Part shown: one piece after another, positions 7,463 through 13,783 of the stretch
Layout: each line of letters opens with the position of its first letter
Numbering within the stretch: the stretch's first letter is position 1
NCBI GenBank assembly: GCA_027037575.1
Contig: JALVZP010000054.1
Location: 1 to 13,783, forward strand
Length of the DNA stretch: 13,783 nt
Origin: Desulfobacterales bacterium
GTDB lineage: Bacteria; Desulfobacterota; DSM-4660; Desulfatiglandales; JALVZP01
Direction: 5' to 3'
The notes under the pieces: model-generated
What the model was told of the DNA's origin: nothing
The model's database searches: none
What the model saw: only the letters and a program-made list of their open reading frames with translations
Translations under genes and position numbers: made by a program

Positions 7463-7675
7463 ATGGCCAAAAATGCTATAGAAAAATGGTTAGAAGAGCA
7501 TACTAAGAGGTGCCCAATTGGTAGGGTTACAAGGGAGCAATGCGAAAGATTAAGGAGCAGGCCACTTGTGAAAGACGCAGGAGAATATGATCTGGTAAGA
7601 CCATCTGTTTGTGTTAATTGTAAGTGGTGGTTATACTTTCCACCAGAAGAAGAGAAACAGAAAAAGGCAGCATAG
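7463..7675 (+). CDS. Small four-cysteine protein of unknown function
   Basis: A 70-aa hydrophilic protein I do not recognise. It has four cysteines: C17 (RCPIG), C27 (REQCERL), C50 and C53 (SVCVNCKWW). A CxxC pair plus two further cysteines suggests binding of zinc or an iron-sulfur cluster; this is inference. The middle is basic (ERLRSRPLVK), two tryptophans follow the CxxC (55-56), and the tail is charged (PEEEKQKKAA). There is no signal peptide or membrane segment. The coding case is good: a ten-base Shine-Dalgarno, an ATG and a non-repetitive composition. It is the first gene after the leader, and the next gene starts 5 bp after its stop. It could be a regulator or a redox or metal-handling small protein. 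Confidence 0.7.
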   Translation: MAKNAIEKWLEEHTKRCPIGRVTREQCERLRSRPLVKDAGEYDLVRPSVCVNCKWWLYFPPEEEKQKKAA

Positions 7676-7680
7676 AGACC

Positions 7681-8082
7681 ATGTTTAAACTTATAAAAGA
7701 GAAGGGCGGGTATGCAATAGGTGTAGTCCTCCCAGAAGGAGGACTATATCCTTTAACAGAATTTTTCTCTGACTATTCTGAATTAAAAAAAGAACTGGAT
7801 GGTCTTTTTAAAGATCTAAAAAAGTTAGAAGTAGAAATAGAAGATCTAAAAAATAAAACATCTGCTCCATATAAGATCTCACCTGATATGGATGTAGAAG
7901 AGATATGGAATATCCTTAGTAGAATAGAAGATGAAGAAGAGTTCGTATCTACTTTTAATGGATTGAGTGAGGAAAAAAGAAAAGAGATAGCAGATTTTGT
8001 CTTTTCTAAATGCAATGTATTTTCCGGAAAAGGAGCAGTCTTTTCTCTAAGATATAATTCCTCCACATTCCTTCTTGAATAA
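7681..8082 (+). CDS. Hypothetical coiled-coil protein
   Basis: A 133-aa soluble acidic protein I do not recognise. Residues 1-25 (IGVVLPEGGLYPLTEFF) look like a small beta-hairpin. Residues 31-60 (SELKKELDGLFKDLKKLEVE and onward) form a likely coiled coil with heptad-like leucines. The rest is helical (DVEEIWNILSRIEDEEEFVS) and ends in a short hydrophobic tail. There is one cysteine (C111) and no catalytic motif. The ATG at 7681 follows the small Cys-protein stop by 5 bp. Reading further upstream in this frame would run into that gene and give unlikely sequence. The stop shares a base with the next start (TAATG), so it is translated with the glycosyltransferase. A perfect inverted repeat lies in its 5' part. 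Confidence 0.66.
   Translation: MFKLIKEKGGYAIGVVLPEGGLYPLTEFFSDYSELKKELDGLFKDLKKLEVEIEDLKNKTSAPYKISPDMDVEEIWNILSRIEDEEEFVSTFNGLSEEKRKEIADFVFSKCNVFSGKGAVFSLRYNSSTFLLE
7720..7750 (+). repeat. Inverted repeat / RNA hairpin inside the coiled-coil gene
   Basis: TAGTCCTCC (7724-7732) and GGAGGACTA (7738-7746) are perfect reverse complements around a 5-nt loop, CAGAA. In RNA the stem extends to 13 pairs from 7720 to 7750 with two G-U pairs. It begins about 40 nt into the gene. No T-run follows directly, so it is not a standard terminator. It also contains a CCTCC (anti-Shine-Dalgarno-like) and a GGAGG arm. Confidence 0.7.
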
Positions 8083-9029
8083 TGGAAGTATTAGATATCT
8101 CTATTATCATTGTAAACTGGAATACAAAAGATCTTCTTATCTCTTGTATTTCCTCTGTATACCAGACTCTCTCAGATAGCATAAGTTATGAGATAATAGT
8201 GGTTGATAATGGATCAAAAGATGGAAGCAGTGATGCAATAAGAAGGATATATCCTCAAGTAAGGCTGATTCAAAATAAAAGGAATCTTGGATTTGCCTGT
8301 GCAAATAATAAGGCATTTAGGATTATGAAAGGAAGATATGCACTACTTTTAAATACTGATTGCACATTAACAGAGGGTGCAGTAGAAAATCTTTTTTATT
8401 TTATGGAAAAGCGCCCAGAAGCAGGAGCATGTTGTGGACAGCTTCTTAATCCAGATGGATCAAAACAGAATAGTTTTTCCAACTTCCCTTCTCTTTTAGA
8501 ATTTCTTACTAATAAAAGTCTCCTTAAAATTATTTGGCCATCTAAATTTCCAGGTAAATATATCTCCTATGATAAACCTATTGAAGTAGATTCTTGTATA
8601 GGTGCATGTATGATGATAAGAAAGAAGGCACTTAAAGATATTGGTTATTTTGATGAAGATTACTTTTTTTTCTTTGAAGAAACAGATCTGGCATATAGAT
8701 TGAAAAAGGCAGGATGGAAGATATACTTTGTCCCTCATGCAAAAATATATCATGAGCAAGGAAAGAGTGTGGGTTCTGGAATAGAATCAAGGGCGATGTA
8801 TTATAGATCTATGTATATCTTCTTAAGGAAACACTATTCTGATAGATACATCCTATATAGATCTGTTATATTCCTCAGGCTCATCATAAATACGATGCTT
8901 AATCTTATTGCCACAACATTTTCTCTTGGATTAAGCAAAAAGGTGAGAGATCGTTTTCTTCGCTATATAAAGCTCATAATCTGGCATATGAGGGGATGTC
9001 CACAGATATATCCTGATGGAGAAAGATGA
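8082..9029 (+). CDS. GT2 glycosyltransferase (rhamnosyltransferase-like)
   Basis: A 315-aa family 2 glycosyltransferase with a GT-A fold. Visible blocks: IIIVNWNTKDLL (8-19), VDNGSKDGS (41-49), NKRNLGFACANN (65-76) and LLNTDC (89-94) carrying the metal-binding NTD. These are followed by the acceptor region GACMMIRKKALKDIGYFDED (174-193) and FFEETDLAYRLKKAGWKIYF (197-216) with the likely catalytic acidic residues. This arrangement is typical of WbbL-like rhamnosyltransferases and other O-antigen or exopolysaccharide enzymes. Donor and acceptor cannot be read from sequence. The C-terminal ~80 residues are basic and amphipathic, which suggests membrane association. It overlaps the coiled-coil gene by 1 bp and the next glycosyltransferase by 4 bp. 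Confidence 0.88.
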   Translation: MEVLDISIIIVNWNTKDLLISCISSVYQTLSDSISYEIIVVDNGSKDGSSDAIRRIYPQVRLIQNKRNLGFACANNKAFRIMKGRYALLLNTDCTLTEGAVENLFYFMEKRPEAGACCGQLLNPDGSKQNSFSNFPSLLEFLTNKSLLKIIWPSKFPGKYISYDKPIEVDSCIGACMMIRKKALKDIGYFDEDYFFFFEETDLAYRLKKAGWKIYFVPHAKIYHEQGKSVGSGIESRAMYYRSMYIFLRKHYSDRYILYRSVIFLRLIINTMLNLIATTFSLGLSKKVRDRFLRYIKLIIWHMRGCPQIYPDGER

Positions 9030-9784
9030 AGGTAAGTGCTGTAGTAGTCTGCTTCAATGAGGAAGAAAATATAGAAAGATGCCTCAAAAGCTTAGAGTGG
9101 GCAGATGAAATAGTAGTTGTCGATTCCTTTAGCACAGACAATACTATTTCTATCTGCAAAAGATACACTGATAGGATTTATCAGAGGAAATGGCCAGGGA
9201 TAAATAAGCAGAAGGAGTTTGCAGTATCTCTTACAAGAAATGAATGGGTATTTGTCCTGGATGCAGATGAGGAGGTAAGTAGAGAGCTAAGGGATGAGAT
9301 TAGGGAAAGGCTTGAGGCTGATAATGGAAGATATGATGGTTATATGGCTAAGAGACATACATATTACCTGGGAAGATGGATAAATCATGGAGGATGGTAT
9401 CCTGATTATAAGTTGAGGCTTTTTAAAAAGAGTAGAGGACGATTTGTAGGAGAAGATCCTCATGACAAGATAGAAGTCTTAGGAGAAGTAGGGAAGCTCA
9501 AAGGGGAGATATATCATTACACATACAAGGATATCTCCCATCATATAAGGACAATAAACAGCTTCTCAGATGTAGTATCAGATGTATTACTTAAGAAGAG
9601 AGAGAAATTTATCCTTACCAAAATGCTCTTAAAACCACCAATAAAATTTCTTGAGACATACATCTATAAGCTTGGATTTTTGGATGGCATTCCAGGACTG
9701 ATCATATCTGTCCTTAGCTCATACTATGTATTTCTAAAATATGCAAAGCTCTGGGAGAAGAAAAATGGAATTTATAGATCTTAA
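9026..9784 (+). CDS. GT2 glycosyltransferase, WaaE/KdtX-like
   Basis: A 252-aa GT2 enzyme. It opens MKVSAVVVCFNEEENIERCL with WADEIVVVDSFSTDNT (25-40); D33 is in the nucleotide-sugar site. VLDADEEV (78-85) is the DxD-type motif. GGWYPDYKLRLFKKSRGRFV (122-141) and the short C-terminal hydrophobic hairpin (about 216-241, LDGIPGLIISVLSSYYVF) are typical of the WaaE/KdtX group, which adds a sugar to lipopolysaccharide inner core in characterised members. Here the acceptor is not known, and no heptose or Kdo genes are in view. The start overlaps the preceding glycosyltransferase by 4 bp; the aminotransferase start lies 20 bp inside its end. Confidence 0.87.
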   Translation: MKVSAVVVCFNEEENIERCLKSLEWADEIVVVDSFSTDNTISICKRYTDRIYQRKWPGINKQKEFAVSLTRNEWVFVLDADEEVSRELRDEIRERLEADNGRYDGYMAKRHTYYLGRWINHGGWYPDYKLRLFKKSRGRFVGEDPHDKIEVLGEVGKLKGEIYHYTYKDISHHIRTINSFSDVVSDVLLKKREKFILTKMLLKPPIKFLETYIYKLGFLDGIPGLIISVLSSYYVFLKYAKLWEKKNGIYRS

Positions 9785-10862
9785 GGCACAGTATAGGGCA
9801 TATTCAGAGGAGATAAATGAGAGGATAAAAAAGGTATTAGAGCATGGTCAATTTATTATGGGTCCAGAGATAGAAGAGCTGGAAGAGAGGCTCGCAAGAT
9901 ATGTTGGAGTAAAAAATGCTATAACAGTAGCAAGCGGAACAATGGCACTTGAAATAGCCTTAAGGGCACTGAATATAGGCCCTGGAGATGAGGTAATCAC
10001 GGTTCCATTCACATGGATAAGCACTGCTGAGGTAATACTTCTTGTAGGAGCAAGGCCAGTATTTGTAGATATTGATCCTATTACATACAATATTGATCCT
10101 GGTAAGATTGAGGATGCAATAACAGAAAGGACAAAGGCAATTATACCTGTTAGCCTATTTGGACAGATGCCTGATTTTTCCAGGATAAATGAAATAGCAA
10201 GGAAGTATAATATTGCTGTAATAGAAGATGCTGCACAGAGCTTTGGAGCAGAGCAGAATGGAAGGAAAAGCTGTGGAGTAAGCTTTATTGGATGCACAAG
10301 CTTTTTCCCTTCAAAGCCTCTCGGGTGCTATGGAGACGGAGGTGCCATATTTACAAATGAGGATGAGCTTGCATTCAGGATGAGAGCAATAAGAAATCAT
10401 GGTGGAACAGTAAAGTATGAACATAAGCTTGTTGGAACAAATGGAAGATTCGATACTATCCAGGCAGCAGTCCTATTAGTAAAGTTAGATCACTTTGATG
10501 AGGAGCTAAAGAAAAGATCATATATAGGTTCTCGCTATTCTGAGATGCTCAAAGAATTTTGCATTGTTCCGGAGATTATGCCAGGAAACACACATGTATA
10601 TGCCCAATATACCATAAGGGTAAAGGATAGGGAAAAAGTAATGGAGCATTTAAAGAAAAATGGGATCCCTACCGCAATATACTATCCAAAATGTCTTCAT
10701 GAACAGCCTGTCTTTTCCCATCTTGGATATAGACTTGGAGATTTTCCTGAATCAGAGAAGGCATCTCGTGAAGTATTGAGTCTTCCCATGCATCCTTTCT
10801 TAAAGGAAGAGGATCAGGAAAAAATAGTTTCTTTTATAAAAGAAGGCATTTTTATGGCATGA
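9765..10862 (+). CDS. DegT/DnrJ/EryC1/StrS sugar aminotransferase (WbpE-like)
   Basis: A 365-aa PLP-dependent nucleotide-sugar aminotransferase. MEFIDLKAQYRAY, VLEHGQFIMGPEIEELE (24-40), SGTMALEIALRALNIGPGDE (57-76), VEDAAQSFGA-type IEDAAQSFGAE (153-163), and TSFFPSKPLGCYGDGGAIF (178-196) are all family blocks. K184 is the PLP lysine. The serine-phenylalanine-rich SFFPSKPLGC segment is most like WbpE/WlbC enzymes that make 3-amino sugars on UDP-GlcNAc-derived uronates, but the partner genes (dehydrogenase, oxidoreductase, acetyltransferase) are not in view, so the sugar is unproven. The ATG at 9765 has GGGAG 7 nt upstream and gives the family start; an in-frame ATG at 9741 adds eight residues that do not fit. 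It ends the plus-strand run and is convergent with the nitroreductase, 14 bp apart. Confidence 0.9.
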   Translation: MEFIDLKAQYRAYSEEINERIKKVLEHGQFIMGPEIEELEERLARYVGVKNAITVASGTMALEIALRALNIGPGDEVITVPFTWISTAEVILLVGARPVFVDIDPITYNIDPGKIEDAITERTKAIIPVSLFGQMPDFSRINEIARKYNIAVIEDAAQSFGAEQNGRKSCGVSFIGCTSFFPSKPLGCYGDGGAIFTNEDELAFRMRAIRNHGGTVKYEHKLVGTNGRFDTIQAAVLLVKLDHFDEELKKRSYIGSRYSEMLKEFCIVPEIMPGNTHVYAQYTIRVKDREKVMEHLKKNGIPTAIYYPKCLHEQPVFSHLGYRLGDFPESEKASREVLSLPMHPFLKEEDQEKIVSFIKEGIFMA

Positions 10863-10876
10863 ATTAAAAAGGATAT

Positions 10877-11494
10877 CTAAAAATGAGAGAGCATATCAGG
10901 AGGAAGCCTATATCCAACAGGCATAATAAGGAGGGGATAATGATTTCTCAAAAGATTTGCTATATTCATGATCCTTTCATCATCAAAAGCACCAACTATT
11001 CCTGCTCCAAGCTCTAAGGCCTCTGCCTGAAGAAAGATATTTTGTGCAATATGGCCTGCCTCAATTATTGCATATCTTATTCCTCTATCTCCATACTTTA
11101 TGGTAACCCTTCTATACTCTGCTGTTATTATAAACACCACTGGTGCATCTGCCATCCAGCTTTGAAAAAGTGATGCTCTTGCAATTTCAGCCCTCACATC
11201 CTCCATTGTCTGGAGAGATATAGAATGTTCCTCTGGGATATAGTGATATACTCCCTCATCTACCCATTCAACACCATCTTTCCCTACTGCTGCATATAGA
11301 TCCATTGGATAAAGTGCTCCAGCAGAGGGAACAGTCCTCCTAAATCCTTCTGTAATCCCATATCCTGCCCAGAGAAGCTGGGAAAATTGATCCAAAGAAA
11401 GAGATCTCTTTGAAAATGCCCTTACAGTCCTTCTTGATTTTAAAGCCTCTTCTACACTTATATTTCCTTTGAATCTTGGCTTTGGAAGTTTCAT
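10877..11494 (-). CDS. Stand-alone SagB/ThcOx-type nitroreductase-family flavoprotein
   Basis: A 205-aa FMN-dependent oxidoreductase. SVEEALKSRRTVRAFSKRSL (13-32) holds the FMN-phosphate-binding SRRTVR block. LWAGYGITEGFRRTVPSAGALYPMDLY (41-67) is the SagB/ThcOx signature region. The end, EALELGAGIVGAFDDERI (157-174), is a common nitroreductase element. SagB proteins oxidise azolines in thiazole/oxazole-modified peptide clusters, but many free-standing copies lie in unrelated contexts. No cyclodehydratase (SagC/D, YcaO) or precursor peptide is visible here, so I call only the family. The length is typical of free-standing members. The ATG overlaps the histidine kinase stop by 4 bp (ATGA), so it is likely the last gene of that transcript. 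Confidence 0.87.
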   Translation of the reverse strand: MKLPKPRFKGNISVEEALKSRRTVRAFSKRSLSLDQFSQLLWAGYGITEGFRRTVPSAGALYPMDLYAAVGKDGVEWVDEGVYHYIPEEHSISLQTMEDVRAEIARASLFQSWMADAPVVFIITAEYRRVTIKYGDRGIRYAIIEAGHIAQNIFLQAEALELGAGIVGAFDDERIMNIANLLRNHYPLLIMPVGYRLPPDMLSHF

Positions 11495-12933
11495 CTTCCT
11501 GCCCTGTCCAATTTGCGTATCTTATAGGCCAGCTCTTTTATAGATACCGGCTTTTGAATAATAAGATCAAAGAATTTATTTTCAGAATTCTCATATCCCG
11601 TAATAAGAACCGTTTTTATGTCAGATCTTTTATTTTTTGCAAACCTTGCAATCTGAGATCCTGAAAGATCAGGAAGCACCTTATCTGTTATGAGTATATC
11701 TATGTCTTTTTTCTCATCAATATATCTTAATGCATCTCCTGCATTATATGCCTTAAGCACATTGTATCCCATATCTTCTAAAAACTCTGATATAATATTT
11801 AAAAGATCCACCTCATCTTCTACTACAAGTATTGTCTTAGATACTGCTTTTTCAAAAGGAAGATTTTCATCATATCTTTTAAGCGAAGCCTTTTTAATAG
11901 CAGGAAGGTATAAATTTACCTCTGTTCCTTCACCTTTCTTGCTATTTACCAGGATATAACCGTTGTGCTGTTTTACAATACCATAGGTATAAGAAAGGCC
12001 AATTCCCCTTCCAAGATCCTTTGTAGTAAAGAAAGGATCAAATATCCTATTTATTATCTCTTCGGGTATTCCCATGCCCTCATCCTTTATGGATATACAC
12101 ACATATTCTCCTGGTTTCATAAATGGATAATCTTTACAAAACTTTTCATTTACCATCTTATCATAAAGACTTACTTCTATTTTTCCTCCATCTGGCATTG
12201 CCTCTTGTGCATTTGTTAGGATATTTAGAATTGCATGTCTTAGACTTACAAGATCTGCCTCTACCTCAGATACCTCTTTTGAGATATGAAGAGAAACAGC
12301 AATATTTTCAGGAAAGGCATTCTTTACAAACTTTATTGTCTCTTTTATTAATGGAATAAGATTTACTTTTCTTTTTTCTATCTTATCACTTTTAAAGCTC
12401 TGTAGTTGATGTATAAGATCACCTGCCCTTCTACATGAATTTATAATTCCTGAGATATAGGGCTGTATATTAGAATTTGCTTTAGAATAGGCAAGCTGGG
12501 CATATCCCATAATTATCATTAAGATGTTATTTATTTCATGACATATCCCAGAAACTAATGTTCCTATGGTCTCATACTTCTGCATCAAAAATATACGCTT
12601 TTCCAATTGAATCCTCTGTTTTAAGCTCTCTTCCAATATCTTAAAGGTGCTTAGATCCATGAGAGATACATCAGGAGGCTTCATATTCCATACATCATAG
12701 ATTGTATTATTTTTTTCTTTTGCATATATTAAAATTTTTATGTTGTATTCAGGCAAAAACATGTCTTCTATTCTATCTGTTATGGGGATATGCTCTTTTC
12801 TGGAAAAGTCCTTTAACTTCAAATCTATTTCTTCATTAAAGATGAGGGAGATATGAAATAGGTCGTTTTTCTTTACATCCCTTAGGAAAGGAAAATGTTC
12901 AGGACCTATCTCTATAAAGCCTATATTAAGCAT
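11491..12933 (-). CDS. Soluble hybrid histidine kinase with C-terminal receiver domain
   Basis: A 480-aa kinase without membrane segments. Residues 1-110 form an input domain: MLNIGFIEIGPEHFPFLRDV, then ISLIFNEEIDLKL and WNMKPPDVSLMD. This resembles the Gfo/Idh-like Rossmann input of some bacterial kinases, with an eroded glycine motif (see findings). The HisKA helix follows with H132 in SGICHEINNIL. The ATPase domain shows N237/N241 (LNILTNAQEAM), DEGMGIP (284-290) and GRGIGLSY (308-315). The receiver (about 366-478) has the acidic pocket E372/D373, phospho-acceptor D417 (LITDKVLPDLSG), T445 and K461. Expected role: sense a soluble cytosolic cue, autophosphorylate and transfer to its own and perhaps another receiver. 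It lies 5 bp behind flgL and overlaps sagB by 4 bp. There is no clear Shine-Dalgarno; translation may depend on flgL. Confidence 0.9.
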   Translation of the reverse strand: MLNIGFIEIGPEHFPFLRDVKKNDLFHISLIFNEEIDLKLKDFSRKEHIPITDRIEDMFLPEYNIKILIYAKEKNNTIYDVWNMKPPDVSLMDLSTFKILEESLKQRIQLEKRIFLMQKYETIGTLVSGICHEINNILMIIMGYAQLAYSKANSNIQPYISGIINSCRRAGDLIHQLQSFKSDKIEKRKVNLIPLIKETIKFVKNAFPENIAVSLHISKEVSEVEADLVSLRHAILNILTNAQEAMPDGGKIEVSLYDKMVNEKFCKDYPFMKPGEYVCISIKDEGMGIPEEIINRIFDPFFTTKDLGRGIGLSYTYGIVKQHNGYILVNSKKGEGTEVNLYLPAIKKASLKRYDENLPFEKAVSKTILVVEDEVDLLNIISEFLEDMGYNVLKAYNAGDALRYIDEKKDIDILITDKVLPDLSGSQIARFAKNKRSDIKTVLITGYENSENKFFDLIIQKPVSIKELAYKIRKLDRAGR

Positions 12934-12938
12934 AAATT

Positions 12939-13783
12939 TTAGCCAATATAATTAAAAAGATTAACTGATGTAATCTTTGCAAAGGAGTTTAATAGGGCCT
13001 GATAACCTGATTGATATATATAGAGCTTTGATATGGCTTTTGCCATATCAGCATCTTCCTTCTTGGAAATAATATCTTCAAAAAGCAATTTTCTCTTAGA
13101 AAAATCCTCCTTCATATTATTCAGTGTCTTTGTCTTTGCACCAATATTTGAGTGAGCAATATTTATTTTATTATATGCAGTATGTATATCATCTAACAAT
13201 GATCTTATCGCATTTGGATCATTATTATTAAGCGAGTCTATAAGGTTATCCATAAGCTGGAATATGTTAACCTGATCTGTAAACAAAGATCCAGTCAGGT
13301 TGTAAGATGTTTTTATACCATTATCTACTTCCACTTCTATACTCTCATTTCCTCCCTGATAGATGATAGATCCATTTTTTTCTACAAATGGAGGAGTATC
13401 TGTTTTAAATCCAGCAAATATATAGCGTCCCTTAAACCTGGTATTTACTATCATAAGTGCATGAGATCTTATCTGCTTCACTTCCTCTGCTGCTATCTTC
13501 CTCTCAGAGGAGGATACATTATCGCTTCCCATAGATATTGTAATCTCCTCAAGCCTATTTATAACATTTTCCATATCACTTAGAGCAGACTCTGTCATAT
13601 TTAACCAGGAGATGGCATTATCTATATTCCTTTCATATTGTTCAATCCTTTTAAGACCCTCCTTTAAATTTAAAGTTGTTCTTATTGAAACAGGATCATC
13701 GGAAGGCCTTAATATCCTCTTTCCTGAAGATATCTGTTCAAATTCCTTATTCAGATTATTCGTGACATTGTCTAAGTTCCTTA
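12939..13783 (-). CDS. flgL: Flagellar hook-associated protein 3 (hook-filament junction), 5' end off right edge
   Basis: 280 residues are visible; the frame is open to the window edge. The N-terminal flagellin-like D0/D1 helices show RNLDNVTNNLNKEF, QISSGKRILRPSDDPVSIRT and NIDNAISWLNMTESALSDME. The central region contains FKGRYIFAGFKTDTPPFV and IYQGGNESIEVEVDNG, characteristic of FlgL rather than filament flagellin. The C-terminal helices end LYIYQSGYQALLNSFAKITS. Only about 10-15 N-terminal residues should be missing. FlgL caps the hook at the filament junction and is exported through the flagellar apparatus without a cleaved signal. An internal ATG at 13598 is not the start: the strong family motifs lie upstream of it. 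The csrA or fliW genes that often follow flgL are absent; a hybrid kinase takes that place. Confidence 0.93.
   Translation of the reverse strand, partial: RNLDNVTNNLNKEFEQISSGKRILRPSDDPVSIRTTLNLKEGLKRIEQYERNIDNAISWLNMTESALSDMENVINRLEEITISMGSDNVSSSERKIAAEEVKQIRSHALMIVNTRFKGRYIFAGFKTDTPPFVEKNGSIIYQGGNESIEVEVDNGIKTSYNLTGSLFTDQVNIFQLMDNLIDSLNNNDPNAIRSLLDDIHTAYNKINIAHSNIGAKTKTLNNMKEDFSKRKLLFEDIISKKEDADMAKAISKLYIYQSGYQALLNSFAKITSVNLFNYIG

Noticed and set aside
7773..8066. Minus-strand open frame rich in serine
   Set aside because: It mirrors the acidic, lysine-rich coiled-coil gene on the other strand, with no ribosome site and low-complexity composition.
9848..10297. Long minus-strand open frame inside the aminotransferase
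   Set aside because: The plus strand carries clear family motifs over the whole stretch; the opposite frame is a compositional shadow.
10847..10885. Bidirectional terminator between the convergent genes
   Set aside because: CATTTTTA and TAAAAATG are reverse complements, but the arms are nearly all A/T with a 23-nt loop and extend into both coding ends; too weak to call.
10877..11494. A thiazole/oxazole-modified peptide cluster
   Set aside because: Only the SagB-like gene is present; no YcaO, SagC or precursor peptide was found on either strand nearby.
12939..13598. Complete 219-aa protein starting at the ATG at 13598
   Set aside because: The frame stays open to the window end and carries the FlgL N-terminal motif QISSGKRILRPSDDP upstream, so it is only an internal Met.
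1..13783. CRISPR array, tRNA/rRNA genes, insertion sequence, phage or defence island
   Set aside because: No spaced direct repeats, cloverleaf-like segments, transposase motifs or known defence domains were seen; coding covers nearly the whole window.

Overview
The window is dense, A+T-rich bacterial DNA with almost no non-coding sequence. Arg is written mostly AGA/AGG and Ile very often ATA, a codon style common in thermophilic or deep-branching anaerobes. A flagellar gene (flgL), a DUF1285 protein, a cytidylate-kinase-like protein and LPS-type glycosyltransferases suggest a motile, probably diderm bacterium. A Desulfobacterota- or Nitrospirota-like lineage would fit, but the sequence alone does not prove it. 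I found no tRNA, rRNA, CRISPR array, IS element or integrase.

Layout. (1) Bases 1-1270, minus strand: a cytidylate-kinase-like protein, a DUF1285 protein and the start of an MBL-fold hydrolase that runs off the left edge. (2) A 70-bp divergent spacer. (3) Bases 1341-7332, plus strand: a tightly coupled run of M3-like zinc peptidase, M24 Xaa-Pro-type peptidase, DedA membrane protein, then pabA-pabB-pabC, a complete set for chorismate to p-aminobenzoate (folate branch). (4) A 130-bp spacer (7333-7462) with an A/T tract, a G+C-rich hairpin-capable segment and a near-perfect Shine-Dalgarno. (5) Bases 7463-10862, plus strand: a 70-aa four-cysteine protein, a 133-aa coiled-coil protein, two GT2 glycosyltransferases and a WbpE-like sugar aminotransferase. 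This looks like part of a surface-glycan locus. (6) Bases 13783-10877, minus strand, convergent with the above: flgL (5' end off the right edge), a soluble hybrid histidine kinase with a Rossmann-like input domain, and a stand-alone SagB-type nitroreductase.

The pab genes form one clear pathway. The glycan genes form a second, incomplete one. The flgL-kinase-SagB run links a flagellar structural gene to a soluble sensor and a flavoenzyme by tight spacing only. I see no convincing defence system, mobile element or other obviously new system. The points most worth checking are the leader and the two unrecognised small genes at 7333-8082, the 13-bp stem inside the second of them, and the Rossmann-input kinase between flgL and sagB.
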